Assembly: GCA_035654655.1 (NCBI GenBank)
Contig: DASRWI010000038.1
Span: 17,668-81,667 of the forward strand
DNA from: DASRWI01 sp035654655
Lineage (GTDB): Bacteria > Bacteroidota > Ignavibacteria > Ignavibacteriales > Ignavibacteriaceae
Direction: 5' to 3'
DNA: 64,000 bases
Below are positions 54,486 to 62,891 of the stretch, piece by piece. Under the pieces are notes generated by a model. It saw nothing but the letters and a program-made list of their open reading frames with translations. It was not told the DNA's origin and did not search any database. The number at the start of each line of letters is the position of its first letter. Position 1 is the first letter of the stretch. The position numbers were made by a program, and so were the translations under genes.

Positions 54486-54920
54486 TTACTTCTTTTTATT
54501 TGTTTCTAAATATTCTTTTAACAATGTTCCTATGATATGATTCCATCCTTCAACAAAATTATTATAGGCAAGTTCAGGTATGTCGGGAAAGGTTTCAAGT
54601 CCCTGGTGAGTTAATCTTATTCTGGTTTTACCATCTTCTTCAAATATTTCATAGGTTACCAAAGTATTGCCTGGAGTATCTGCGTACCTCCAGGTAAAGG
54701 ATAATTTTTCGTGTGGAATAGCTTCAATCACTTTACATAAATGAAGCCACTGCTTCTTTTCATCTCCTCCCCAGAACTGAAATTCATATTCCGGAATTGG
54801 TTCAAATTCTTTTATATCAAATGACCATTGCTTAATTTCTTCTTTAGCTGTAATCGCTTGCCAAACTCTGCTTGCAGGTACATTAACATCGGTTTCCTTA
54901 ATAATGATTGGATTATCCAC
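54486..54920 (-). CDS. SRPBCC (AHSA1-like) domain protein
   Basis: The 144-residue protein has the SRPBCC/AHSA1 pattern: IIIKETDVNVPASRVWQAIT, KQWSFDIKEFEPIPEYEF, HEKLSFTWRYADTPGNTLVTYE and the C-terminal helix LETFPDIPELAYNNFVEGWNH. This helix-grip fold binds hydrophobic ligands or, in AHSA1, assists Hsp90; bacterial members are often uncharacterised. No signal peptide is present, so it is cytoplasmic. It is a single gene. Its ligand is not known. Confidence 0.85.
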   Translation of the reverse strand: MDNPIIIKETDVNVPASRVWQAITAKEEIKQWSFDIKEFEPIPEYEFQFWGGDEKKQWLHLCKVIEAIPHEKLSFTWRYADTPGNTLVTYEIFEEDGKTRIRLTHQGLETFPDIPELAYNNFVEGWNHIIGTLLKEYLETNKKK

Positions 54921-55064
54921 AGTTTTAAACTTTCTAAAATATTATATAAATAAAAATAATACCTCCATAAGAAAAACAAAAAGCTTTTGGTTTAAGTTTT
55001 TTCTTGCTATAAATCACAATAACCTTTATATTAATTATGTTTTTGTGCAATATTTATTTACCAA

Positions 55065-56714
55065 ATGAATTTTATTCTACCTTTATTAATTAGTTTAACT
55101 GGAACAATTCTATTTACTCCTTTCCTGATCAACTATCTACTTAAATATAATTTTGTGGATGAACCTGGAGAAAGAAAGGTTCATGATCAAAGTATACCAC
55201 GTATTGGTGGCATAATTATCTATGCAGCAATTATATTAAACATATTTTTGTTTATTAAAGATCTTTCATCTATGAGAATGATCCTGTTAGGTTCATTTAT
55301 TATTATAATGTGCGGGATTATGGATGATATTTTAGATCTTTCCTGGAAAATAAAAATTGCTTTACAATCTGCTGCTGCTATTTGTATTTTATCATATTTT
55401 TCTCTTACCATTCATAATATATATCTTTTCGGAATAGATATTCCATTTCCTTTATCTTATGTTTTTCTCTTTGTTTTTGCTGTTGGATGTATTAATTCAA
55501 TTAATTTTATTGATGGTTTGGATGGATTAGCCAGCGGATATAGTTTGGTTTTCTTTTTCACTATGTTGATTTTAGGTATAGTATCACATAATATAATTTT
55601 GCTTATTATATCAACTATCTTTATAGGTAGTTTAATTGGGTTTTTAAAGTATAATGCTTTCCCTGCAAAAATTTTTCTTGGTGACACTGGTTCTTTATTA
55701 TTAGGCTATTTTATTGTTTTTTCAGCTTTCACCTTAGTAACTAAAATTGAGGGTGTATTTGATTTAACAATCCCTATAATTCTACTTTCAATTTCATTAG
55801 TGGATGCATTAAAAATAATTGTAGTAAGACTTTATAAAAAAAGAAATCCTTTTCTGGCTGATAAAAACCATTTACATCATCTACTGCTGGGAGTAAATAT
55901 CAGGCATAAATTAGTGGTCTTTTTTGTTATAGGAATGTCGGTGGGATTTAGTGCACTTGCAATATATTATATATATTTCTCAAAGTTTATAGGTTTATTA
56001 ATTTTTATTTTTGCTAATGCAATTTTGTTATTTGGGCAATACTATATAAAAACTTCGTCTTTAGAAGATTCCAAGAACTTTATGCAAGGGTTGATTATTG
56101 TTCCTAAAATTGTAAAAAGAAATTTCACTAAAGTTTTTATTCCTTTATCAGTTTTAATAGTATTTGTTTATATAATGCTTTGTATGCCCTTCAACTCAGG
56201 ATTAGATAAAAAAGTTATTGTTACTCTTTTAGTTTCTGAGCTGTCTTTACTTGCTGCTGCAACATTGAATAAGAAAAAGACGGGTATAATTAATGATTTA
56301 TATATTTTCGTTAATTTTATAATATTTTTCACCTTTAGCCATTTCTCGTCTACTTTTTCGACTATAATAAAGAAGGCCTTAATTATAGATTTATTTACTA
56401 ATTATTCTTTAATATCAATACTATTGTTGATAGTATTTTTTGTAATGGCAAGACATAAAATATTATTGGAAAAAATAAGTTTTCTATCTGGATTAGATTT
56501 AATCTTTTCGATTGTCGTTTGTACTTCCTTTATTATGAACGTTCTTTTGCAAAATGTAATTATAAATACTCTTAGTTTAATTTTGATTAGTGCTTTTATA
56601 ATTTATTTATGGTATAAGTTGGTTAGTATATTTAATGATAGATATATAAAGTTGATTTACTATACTTCTTTTGCACTCCCTACAATATCATTGCTGATAA
56701 TATTGCTTTTGTAA
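55065..56714 (+). CDS. WecA/MraY-type glycosyl-1-phosphate transferase with long C-terminal membrane extension
   Basis: The 549-residue membrane protein has the polyprenyl-phosphate sugar-phosphate transferase signature in its first 300 residues: DEPGERKVHDQSIPRIGG, MDDILDLSWKIK with the Asp pair, NSINFIDGLDGLASG, FLGDTGSLLLGY and the late DKNHLHHLLLG. Such enzymes attach GlcNAc-1-P or similar to undecaprenyl phosphate, starting O-antigen, teichoic or other surface glycans. Typical members have about 330-380 residues. Here about 240 further residues add roughly seven hydrophobic segments of unknown fold. No ribosome binding site is obvious. Neighbours do not identify the pathway. Confidence 0.88.
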   Translation: MNFILPLLISLTGTILFTPFLINYLLKYNFVDEPGERKVHDQSIPRIGGIIIYAAIILNIFLFIKDLSSMRMILLGSFIIIMCGIMDDILDLSWKIKIALQSAAAICILSYFSLTIHNIYLFGIDIPFPLSYVFLFVFAVGCINSINFIDGLDGLASGYSLVFFFTMLILGIVSHNIILLIISTIFIGSLIGFLKYNAFPAKIFLGDTGSLLLGYFIVFSAFTLVTKIEGVFDLTIPIILLSISLVDALKIIVVRLYKKRNPFLADKNHLHHLLLGVNIRHKLVVFFVIGMSVGFSALAIYYIYFSKFIGLLIFIFANAILLFGQYYIKTSSLEDSKNFMQGLIIVPKIVKRNFTKVFIPLSVLIVFVYIMLCMPFNSGLDKKVIVTLLVSELSLLAAATLNKKKTGIINDLYIFVNFIIFFTFSHFSSTFSTIIKKALIIDLFTNYSLISILLLIVFFVMARHKILLEKISFLSGLDLIFSIVVCTSFIMNVLLQNVIINTLSLILISAFIIYLWYKLVSIFNDRYIKLIYYTSFALPTISLLIILLL

Positions 56715-56764
56715 TTTTTTTTGTTAAATAATAAAAAACCTTTCTGAAGTGTAAGTTCATTATT

Positions 56765-57091
56765 TCATTTATAATTTCTACAAGCTTTTTCACATTTTCT
56801 GCAAGACTCTGCACATTCTATGCAATGTTCCATATGTTTATGTGCCTCACACTCATCACCACACATTTTGCACATATCTGCACACATTTGCAAATACTTC
56901 CCTGCTATCTCTGCTCCTCTTGATAACAATCTTGCAGCTTCAGAACATATTGCTGCACAATCCATATCAAGTTTAATGCATCTTGCCATCATTTTAACAT
57001 CTTGTTCATCGAGACAAGCTACTGCACAGTGGTCACAAGACTGTGCGCATTCCATTAACGTCTGAATAAGTTCACGATTTTCTTTATGCAT
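56765..57091 (-). CDS. Cysteine-rich four-helix copper-storage-like protein (DUF326)
   Basis: From the ATG at 57091 (AAGAAAGAAAAT before it) the product has 108 residues; the frame also opens at 57118. It contains 16 Cys in the spacing typical of four-helix bundles lined by cysteines: ECAQSCDHCAVAC, DMDCAAIC, MCADMCKMCGDEC and HCIECAESCRKCEKAC. This matches DUF326/Csp proteins, which store many Cu(I) ions in their core. There is no signal peptide, so it would be a cytosolic Csp3-like form. Copper binding is inferred from the family, and no copper transporter is adjacent. It is monocistronic. Confidence 0.87.
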   Translation of the reverse strand: MHKENRELIQTLMECAQSCDHCAVACLDEQDVKMMARCIKLDMDCAAICSEAARLLSRGAEIAGKYLQMCADMCKMCGDECEAHKHMEHCIECAESCRKCEKACRNYK

Positions 57092-57184
57092 TATTTTCTT
57101 TCTTAGGTTAAAGAACAATTAAGCTAAAATTTTTAATTTACACTGTTAATAAATTGCTGTTCTCCGTTTTATAATGTTTAACTT

Positions 57185-57775
57185 TTACTTTAAAGTTAAA
57201 TTTAATTTTTCAAGACTCGAATTCAATTCTGTTAGTTTAATTATACTAATTGAACCTAAACTCACAGTTAGCTTTAACATATTTTCAAGGTGAATACCTG
57301 TAAAATATGCTATTGCTGTTCTTATGGGGTCTCCGTGACTCACAAGACAAAATGTACCTTCAGGATTTGAATTAAATACTTCATAAATTTTATCAACCAT
57401 TCTATGCTGCACTTCAAGAATATGCTCTCCGCCAGGTACCCTGGTTCCGCTTCTATTTGTATGAAAATTTTTCCAGCGGTAATCACCCTCCAATTCCTTA
57501 AATAATTTATTTGTCCATTCACCAAAATCAACTTCAAGAAGGTCATCACTATAAATTACTTTTTTATTCTGATTGGCAGCTATTGCTTCAGCCATAATCC
57601 TCGTTCGTTCTATTGGAGAAGAATAAATTTCATCAAACTTAATGTCAGAAAAATATTCAACATTATGTTTAACTTGCTCATTACCTAATTCACTCATACC
57701 AATTCCTGGTGCTCGTCCAACTAATATCTCTCCGACAGTTGTTGCACCATGTCTAACCAAATAAATCAAAGCCAT
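57185..57775 (-). CDS. Histidine phosphatase family protein (phosphoglycerate mutase-like)
   Basis: The 196-residue protein begins ALIYLVRHGATTVGEILVGR with the catalytic RHG His at residue 9. It has the SSPIERTRIMAEAIA block, the EVDFGEW motif and the late SHGDPIRTAIAYF, where the second His sits. This is the histidine phosphatase layout of broad-specificity cofactor-independent-like phosphatases such as CobC or PhoE. The substrate is not given by sequence. A single cytoplasmic gene. Confidence 0.9.
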   Translation of the reverse strand: MALIYLVRHGATTVGEILVGRAPGIGMSELGNEQVKHNVEYFSDIKFDEIYSSPIERTRIMAEAIAANQNKKVIYSDDLLEVDFGEWTNKLFKELEGDYRWKNFHTNRSGTRVPGGEHILEVQHRMVDKIYEVFNSNPEGTFCLVSHGDPIRTAIAYFTGIHLENMLKLTVSLGSISIIKLTELNSSLEKLNLTLK

Positions 57776-58111
57776 TATTTTTTTTCTATTATTTTTTTTA
57801 TATCTTTTTATTACTTCAATAATGAATCACAAAAATTCTTCCACTCAATTAACGAATTTATATATCCTAATTTTTACCTATTGTGATATGAAAGTCCATA
57901 AGGATTAAATAATAATTTTTGTTGATGATTTTGTTTAGAAGAATCTATGAAAATCGATTGAAAAAACATATCAGTCACAAGATATTTCAGATGTTATTCT
58001 AAACATCTACAATGTAGAATAATACTTTATTTTTTCTATAAAAATATTTTTATATAGAATAAGTAATCAGCTAAATAAGTCTTTGGATTGGATTAGTTTA
58101 AACAGATAATT
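57776..58111. other. Long AT-rich leader region before the CgeB-like pair
   Basis: The 336 bases precede two glycosyltransferase genes and follow the divergent phosphatase gene. AGATGTT/AACATCT (57989-57995, 58002-58008) and TATTCTA/TAGAATA (57995-58021) are mutually exclusive small hairpins. No gene is visible. Confidence 0.45.
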
Positions 58112-59206
58112 ATGGGACTAACTATATCATTTTTTGGTTCAAGTCTTGTATCTTCATATTGGAATGGAGCTGCAACATATTATAGAGGTATCATTAAAGC
58201 TCTTTACAAAAAGGGACATCAAATAACTTTTTATGAACCTGATATTTATGAACGCCAACAAAATAGAGATATAGAAAATCCCTATTATGCCAATGTTGTA
58301 GTATACAAGCCGGATCAGGATGAGCTGGATTTTCATTTAGACCAGGCAAGAAAATCCGATGTAATTATAAAGGCAAGTGGTGTTGGAATTTTTGATGAAT
58401 TGATTGAGAAAGAAATTGTCAGTATCAAAAGAAGTGAGCAGATAATTATTTTTTGGGATGTTGATGCTCCTGCAACTTTAGATAGAGTTATTCATAATCC
58501 TAAAGATTACTTTGCTCCTCTTATTTCAAAGTATGATATAGTATTAACTTATGGAGGAGGAGAACCTGTTAGTAAGACTTATTTAATTTTGGGCGCAAAA
58601 GAATGCTATCCTATTTATAATGCTTTTGATCCTGAAACTCATTTTCCAGTTCCTCCGCAGGAAAAATATAAAGCAATTTTATCATTTCTTGGTAACAGAT
58701 TACCTGACAGAGAAAAAAGAGTCGAACACTTCTTATTTGAAACTGCAGATGCAATGCCTAAAGAAAAATTTATTCTTGGTGGAAGCGGGTGGGGTGATAA
58801 GTGGATGCCGGAAAATATTAAATATCTTGGTCACGTTTTTACTGGAGACCACAATACATTTAATGTTTCACCATTAGCTCTGTTAAATATAAGCAGAGAC
58901 AGTATGGCAAAATATGGTTTCTCTCCAGCAACAAGAGTTTTCGAAGCAGCTGGAGCAGGTGCCTGCGTAATTACTGACTTTTGGAAAGGTGTTGACCAAT
59001 TCTTTGAGCCTGAAAAAGAAATTTTAATCGCCAAAGATAAAAATGATATAGTTGATATTTTAAAACATTTAACAATAGAAAAATCCAAGGAGATTGGCAG
59101 CAATGCATTAAGAAGAGTTCTTAGTGAACATACCTACACTCATCGTGCAGAGCTTTTAGAAAATATTTTATTCAGAAAAATTGATAAAGGTTTATTTGTA
59201 AAATGA
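58112..59206 (+). CDS. CgeB-like glycosyltransferase (GT-B, glycosyl transferase 1_2 domain), copy 1
   Basis: The 364-residue protein begins TISFFGSSLVSSYWNGAATY, with a Rossmann-like N-terminal domain, and has KYDIVLTYGGGEPVSKTYLI in the middle. The C-terminal CgeB-type block is LLNISRDSMAKYGFSPATRV then FEAAGAGACVITDFWKGVDQFF (about 270-305), the PF13524-like region. Such proteins are cytoplasmic glycosyltransferases, named after spore crust protein CgeB; substrate unknown. Its stop codon overlaps the start of the next gene in an ATGA, so the pair is translationally coupled. The second copy shares about the same length and motifs, so duplication is likely. Confidence 0.87.
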   Translation: MGLTISFFGSSLVSSYWNGAATYYRGIIKALYKKGHQITFYEPDIYERQQNRDIENPYYANVVVYKPDQDELDFHLDQARKSDVIIKASGVGIFDELIEKEIVSIKRSEQIIIFWDVDAPATLDRVIHNPKDYFAPLISKYDIVLTYGGGEPVSKTYLILGAKECYPIYNAFDPETHFPVPPQEKYKAILSFLGNRLPDREKRVEHFLFETADAMPKEKFILGGSGWGDKWMPENIKYLGHVFTGDHNTFNVSPLALLNISRDSMAKYGFSPATRVFEAAGAGACVITDFWKGVDQFFEPEKEILIAKDKNDIVDILKHLTIEKSKEIGSNALRRVLSEHTYTHRAELLENILFRKIDKGLFVK

Positions 59207-60315
59207 TTAAGGATAATACTTTAAATATTGTAATATTTGGACTGTCAATAACTTCGTCCTGGGGAAATGGACATGCTGCCACTTACAGAGGTCTTATTAG
59301 AGAATTAACCAGAAGAGGACATAAAGTAATCTTCTTCGAAAAAAATTTGGATTTTTATGAATCCAATAGAGACCTGCCAAATGCTGATTATTACAAAATA
59401 ATTTTATATGATAAGCTTACTGATTTAAATAAATACAAAGAGGTTGTTGCTGCTGCTGACCTTGTAATTGTAGGCAGTTATGTACCTAATGGTGTAAAAG
59501 TTGGATACTTTGTAGTTGAATATGCGAAAGGTATAAAAGCATTTTATGATATTGATACTCCTGTAACTTTGGCAAAATTAAAAAATGAAGATTATGAATA
59601 CTTAGAACCTATGCTTATAAGTCAATACGATATGTACTTATCTTGTACTGGAGGTCCTACTTTAAATTTTATTGAAGAGTATTATCGTTCACCTAAAGCT
59701 TTACCTTTTTATTGTTCTTTTGATCCCGACCTTTATTATAAAATGGATATTTCTAAAAAATGGTTGATGGGATATATTGGAACTTATAGTAGAGACCGGC
59801 AGCCTGCACTGAAAAAATTATTAATTGAACCTGCGAAACAAATGCCTTTAGATTATTTTGTTGTCGCAGGAACTCAATATCCTGTAGATATGATTTTACC
59901 TCAAAACATTGAAAGAATTCAACACCTTCCACCAACTGAGCACGCTGATTTTTATAACAGCCAGATATTTACATTAAATATAACCCGGGCAGATATGCTC
60001 AAAGCAGGATTTTCTCCTAGTGTTAGATTATTTGAAGCTGCAGCTTGTGCTGTTCCTATAATTAGTGATTATTGGAATGGAATTGAGACCATCCTTAAAC
60101 CTGATGAAGAAATTTTAATTGCCCATTCATCAGAAGATGTAATTAAATATTTAAATAATTTATCTAATGATGAGAGAATTAAAATTGGAGAGAACGCACA
60201 GACAAATGTTATGGAGAATCATACTACAGAAAAACGCGCTATCCAGCTTGAAGAATATTATGAAATGATTGTTGACAGAACTAAAAAACCAATATCAATT
60301 AAAAACAATTACTGA
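59203..60315 (+). CDS. CgeB-like glycosyltransferase, copy 2
   Basis: The 370-residue protein mirrors its neighbour: NIVIFGLSITSSWGNGHAAT at the N-terminus, SQYDMYLSCTGGPTLNFIEE in the middle, and TLNITRADMLKAGFSPSVRL with FEAAACAVPIISDYWNGIET in the C-terminal block. The start overlaps the first gene's stop by 4 bases. The two differ clearly in side chains, so the duplication is old and the enzymes may add different sugars or act as a pair in one glycan or glycolipid pathway. No transporter or modification gene is adjacent to define the product. Confidence 0.87.
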   Translation: MIKDNTLNIVIFGLSITSSWGNGHAATYRGLIRELTRRGHKVIFFEKNLDFYESNRDLPNADYYKIILYDKLTDLNKYKEVVAAADLVIVGSYVPNGVKVGYFVVEYAKGIKAFYDIDTPVTLAKLKNEDYEYLEPMLISQYDMYLSCTGGPTLNFIEEYYRSPKALPFYCSFDPDLYYKMDISKKWLMGYIGTYSRDRQPALKKLLIEPAKQMPLDYFVVAGTQYPVDMILPQNIERIQHLPPTEHADFYNSQIFTLNITRADMLKAGFSPSVRLFEAAACAVPIISDYWNGIETILKPDEEILIAHSSEDVIKYLNNLSNDERIKIGENAQTNVMENHTTEKRAIQLEEYYEMIVDRTKKPISIKNNY

Positions 60316-60360
60316 TTTTATAAATTCTTCAGGATGATGATTAACATTTATCAACTACAT

Positions 60361-61152
60361 TTATTTAAATGAAATGAAAACCTTTCCATCTTTAATACTT
60401 GTATTATAAGTCGAGATTGCTTTCTCTGCAGGTGGTGATTTAACAACTCCTGTATTTACATCAAATTGAGAACCATGCCAAAAACATTGAACAGTATTAC
60501 ATATCATTACTCCTCCTGCTAATGAACCACCTCTATGTGTGCAATGGTCATCAAATGCTGTAAAGCCTATTTCAGTTTTTGCCAAAACAATTCGTTTACC
60601 ATTTATTCTTAAAAGCTTCATTTGATTAATTTGCAACTCATTTGTATCTGCAGCTTCGAAAAGTTCATTATCACTTGATAAAGTTTCATCTTTCCATCTA
60701 CCTTTGTTAGCATATCGATGATCTGGACCAATAAAATTACGGTTAACAAGAGTACCTCCCATCCATCCTCCCATAGTAATTAAAACAGAAGCGATAAGCA
60801 TAAGAGTCATAGGAATGTAATTATAAATCTCAGGATTTTCCCTTCTCAAATAAAAAGCAGCTGAAAATAGAACAACAGAAGAAACATTGACTATTAAGTG
60901 CTTAGTTCCTCTATTCTTCCCGGTGCTTTCAGGAGGAACAGAATAGATGTAATCAATTAAACCGAATACTGCAGCTAATAATCCAAAAATTACTCCTGCT
61001 GCTATTAAGTAGTAACTGGTAATGTTGAAGTAATCATTTTTAATCAATACCCCTACAACATAAAAGAAAAACGAACCTATAAGCAATCCTATAGGAAAAG
61101 GAATCAACATCTGATGAATTGCATGACCTTTTATATTTGCTTTGGTACGCAT
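60361..61152 (-). CDS. DUF2231 membrane protein fused to a Rieske domain
   Basis: The 263-residue protein starts with a DUF2231 membrane part (about 1-140) with four helices and the motif HAIHQMLIPFPIGLLIGSFF. It continues with MGGWMGGTLVNRNFIGPDHR and a Rieske [2Fe-2S] domain (about 170-263) with CTHRGGSLAGG and CFWHGSQFDVNTG, both ligand pairs intact. DUF2231 members resemble small cytochrome-b-like or redox membrane proteins. Fusion suggests electron transfer between membrane and cytoplasm or periplasm. The partner is unknown. The gene is single. Such DUF2231-Rieske fusions occur elsewhere in bacteria. Confidence 0.88.
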   Translation of the reverse strand: MRTKANIKGHAIHQMLIPFPIGLLIGSFFFYVVGVLIKNDYFNITSYYLIAAGVIFGLLAAVFGLIDYIYSVPPESTGKNRGTKHLIVNVSSVVLFSAAFYLRRENPEIYNYIPMTLMLIASVLITMGGWMGGTLVNRNFIGPDHRYANKGRWKDETLSSDNELFEAADTNELQINQMKLLRINGKRIVLAKTEIGFTAFDDHCTHRGGSLAGGVMICNTVQCFWHGSQFDVNTGVVKSPPAEKAISTYNTSIKDGKVFISFK

Positions 61153-61251
61153 ATCTACCTCTAAGTTGTTGAATTAAAATAACATATAATTGGTACTTAG
61201 ATGTTGATTTAGAATAAGGTTGTCAAAATTTTATTATTTTTTAGTATGAAC

Positions 61252-61601
61252 ATGAAATTTTTATTTTTTGGCTTTTATTCCTTTTGGGTTTTGCGCAAAT
61301 TGTCGATTCTCTAAAACCTATTATATATTATTGTACTATTGATAGCACCTATCAGCCTGCAATGTTTGCAAAAGTAAATTCAATTGATGCAAAACCTTTA
61401 CTTGTTGGTCTACATACCTGGGATGCTGATTATACCTCTGAATCAGGAAAAATTTATTATAATCTTGCTAAATCCAAAGGATGGAATTACATTTTCCCAA
61501 ATCTCCGAGGACCTAACAACAATCCAAAATCAACAGACTCAGAATATGTATTTAAGGATGCTGAAGATGCTGTAAGACAGCTGGTGATATTTTTGAAATA
61601 A
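61252..61601 (+). pseudogene. Decayed exported alpha/beta hydrolase, N-terminal piece
   Basis: Two frames join into one reading if one T is added to the run of six T at 61264-61269. MKFLFF from the ATG at 61252 then continues as LLFLLGFAQ, a signal peptide, into the frame open to 61601. The mature part reads KPLLVGLHTWDADYTSESGK and WNYIFPNLRGPNNNPKST, and ends AEDAVRQLVIFLK. This is the N-terminal half of an alpha/beta hydrolase (S9-peptidase-like). The nucleophile Ser, Asp and His that should follow are missing. A gene remnant is the best reading. Confidence 0.62.
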
Positions 61602-61602
61602 A

Positions 61603-61641
61603 AAAGATGTTATTTATTAAATAAAATAAGATGACATCTTT
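61603..61641 (+). terminator. Hairpin terminator-like structure
   Basis: AAAGATGTTATTTAT (61603-61617) pairs, with G-T pairs, with ATAAGATGACATCTTT (61626-61641) around an AT-rich loop. It resembles the hairpin sequence at 13069 and closes the decayed hydrolase region. Confidence 0.6.
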
Positions 61642-61704
61642 GAAAAGATTTATTCTATAAGTTTATGTTTTCAAATAAATTTAAAAATATTCAAAACTTT
61701 ATTT

Positions 61705-61712
61705 TATATTTG
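61705..61712 (+). promoter_or_regulatory. Possible -7 box (TATATTTG) for the SGNH hydrolase gene
   Basis: TATATTTG matches TAnnTTTG and lies 26 bases before the ATG at 61738. No clear -33 TTTG is present. Confidence 0.35.
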
Positions 61713-61737
61713 TACTAACACAAATCATTTTAATTAT

Positions 61738-62409
61738 ATGAAGTACTTAATTATTTTATTTTTACTTATTATGACAATTGAAGAAGATATTTTCGCTCAG
61801 GATTGGGCAAATCTTAATAAATATAAAGCTGCCAATGATACTTTAGTACATCAAAAGAAAAATATTAAAAGAATTGTTTTTATGGGTGATTCAATTACCG
61901 AGTTTTGGACACCTGATTTTTTTACTAAGACCAATTATATTAACAGAGGAATCAGCGGACAAACTACTCCTCAAATGTTAGTAAGATTTAGACCAGATGT
62001 TGTTAACCTTAAACCTGATGTTGTTGTAATTCTTGCAGGCACAAATGATATCGCAGGTAATACAGGTTCTATGACTTTGGAAATGATTGAAGATAACTTG
62101 AAATCAATGTGTGAAATTGCAAAAGCAAATAAAATTAAAGTTGTTCTTTGTTCAGTTCTTCCAGTATATGATTATACCTGGAAAAAAGGAATGGAACCAG
62201 CAGAAAAAATTTATACTTTAAATAAATGGATAAAAAACTACGCAGATAAAAATAATTATGCATATGTTGATTATTACTCTCCTACAGTCGATGATAATAA
62301 AGGAATAAAAAAAGAGTATTCAGAAGATGGTGTTCACCCCAACAAAAAAGGTTATGATGTTATGGAACCCATTGTTAAAGAAGCTATAACTAAAATATTA
62401 AGCAAATAA
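61738..62409 (+). CDS. SGNH/GDSL hydrolase, exported
   Basis: The 223-residue protein has a signal peptide (about 1-20, ending IFAQ) and the GDSL-family blocks: FMGDSITEFW (Ser in block I), NRGISGQTT (Gly in block II), LAGTNDIAG (Asn in block III) and DGVHPNKKGYD (Asp and His in block V). The catalytic set is complete. Family enzymes de-esterify lipids or acetylated sugars; the platelet-activating-factor acetylhydrolase-like spacing suggests carbohydrate esterase activity, which is uncertain. Exported to periplasm or surface. It is monocistronic. Confidence 0.92.
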   Translation: MKYLIILFLLIMTIEEDIFAQDWANLNKYKAANDTLVHQKKNIKRIVFMGDSITEFWTPDFFTKTNYINRGISGQTTPQMLVRFRPDVVNLKPDVVVILAGTNDIAGNTGSMTLEMIEDNLKSMCEIAKANKIKVVLCSVLPVYDYTWKKGMEPAEKIYTLNKWIKNYADKNNYAYVDYYSPTVDDNKGIKKEYSEDGVHPNKKGYDVMEPIVKEAITKILSK

Positions 62410-62500
62410 AGATTTTTTTAAAGGAATTTCTTTTATTCTTTTTTGTTGCATATTATTCATTTATATATTATGTTTTACCCAACTAATTTTAGGAGGTCAC

Positions 62501-62833
62501 ATGAACGTTAATGATCCTAATTCTCCATATACTCAACAGAGTCCTTATACACAACAACAAACTCCCAACTACAGCAGTCCTTATTTCAAACAACCTGAAC
62601 AGCCAATGAGCATTGGTGACTGGATGGTTACAATGCTTATTTCATTCATCCCAATTGTGGGATTTATAATGTTGTTTGTATGGGCATTTGGAAGCAGTGC
62701 TCCCGAAACTAAAAAGAATTGGGCAAAAGCTACCTTAATTTGGATGGTTATAGGAATTATCTTCTCAATCGTTTTCTTAGGTGCATTAATTTCAGCCATT
62801 ACTTCAGGTCTTAGCGGAAGTAGAGGGTTTTAA
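62501..62833 (+). CDS. Small two-helix membrane protein with Gln/Pro-rich N-terminus
   Basis: The 110-residue product has a Q/P/Y/S-rich N-terminus (about 1-35, two SPYTQQ units) and then two membrane helices. These are about 40-65 (DWMVTMLISFIPIVGFIMLF) and about 75-100 (ATLIWMVIGIIFSIVFLGAL), with a conserved WAFGSSAPETKKNWAKA loop between. The I-G-D-W, P-I-V-G and K-K-N-W-A-K pattern is common in small bacterial membrane proteins of unknown function. The ribosome binding site AGGAGGTCAC is strong. A terminator follows. Confidence 0.78.
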   Translation: MNVNDPNSPYTQQSPYTQQQTPNYSSPYFKQPEQPMSIGDWMVTMLISFIPIVGFIMLFVWAFGSSAPETKKNWAKATLIWMVIGIIFSIVFLGALISAITSGLSGSRGF

Positions 62834-62843
62834 TTTTTTTTGG

Positions 62844-62875
62844 AGCAGAGTAATTTAATTGCTCTGCTTTATTTT
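62844..62875 (+). terminator. Rho-independent terminator
   Basis: AGCAGAGTAATT and AATTGCTCTGCT (62857-62868) pair with one G-T pair, followed by T-rich sequence. It ends the small membrane gene 10 bases after its stop. Confidence 0.85.
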
Positions 62876-62891
62876 TATTTGTGAGGTAATT

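Noticed and set aside
62859..62891. Earlier start of the CoA-binding protein gene
   Set aside because: The extra residues overlap the terminator hairpin of the upstream gene and lack a ribosome binding site, while the ATG at 62892 has one.
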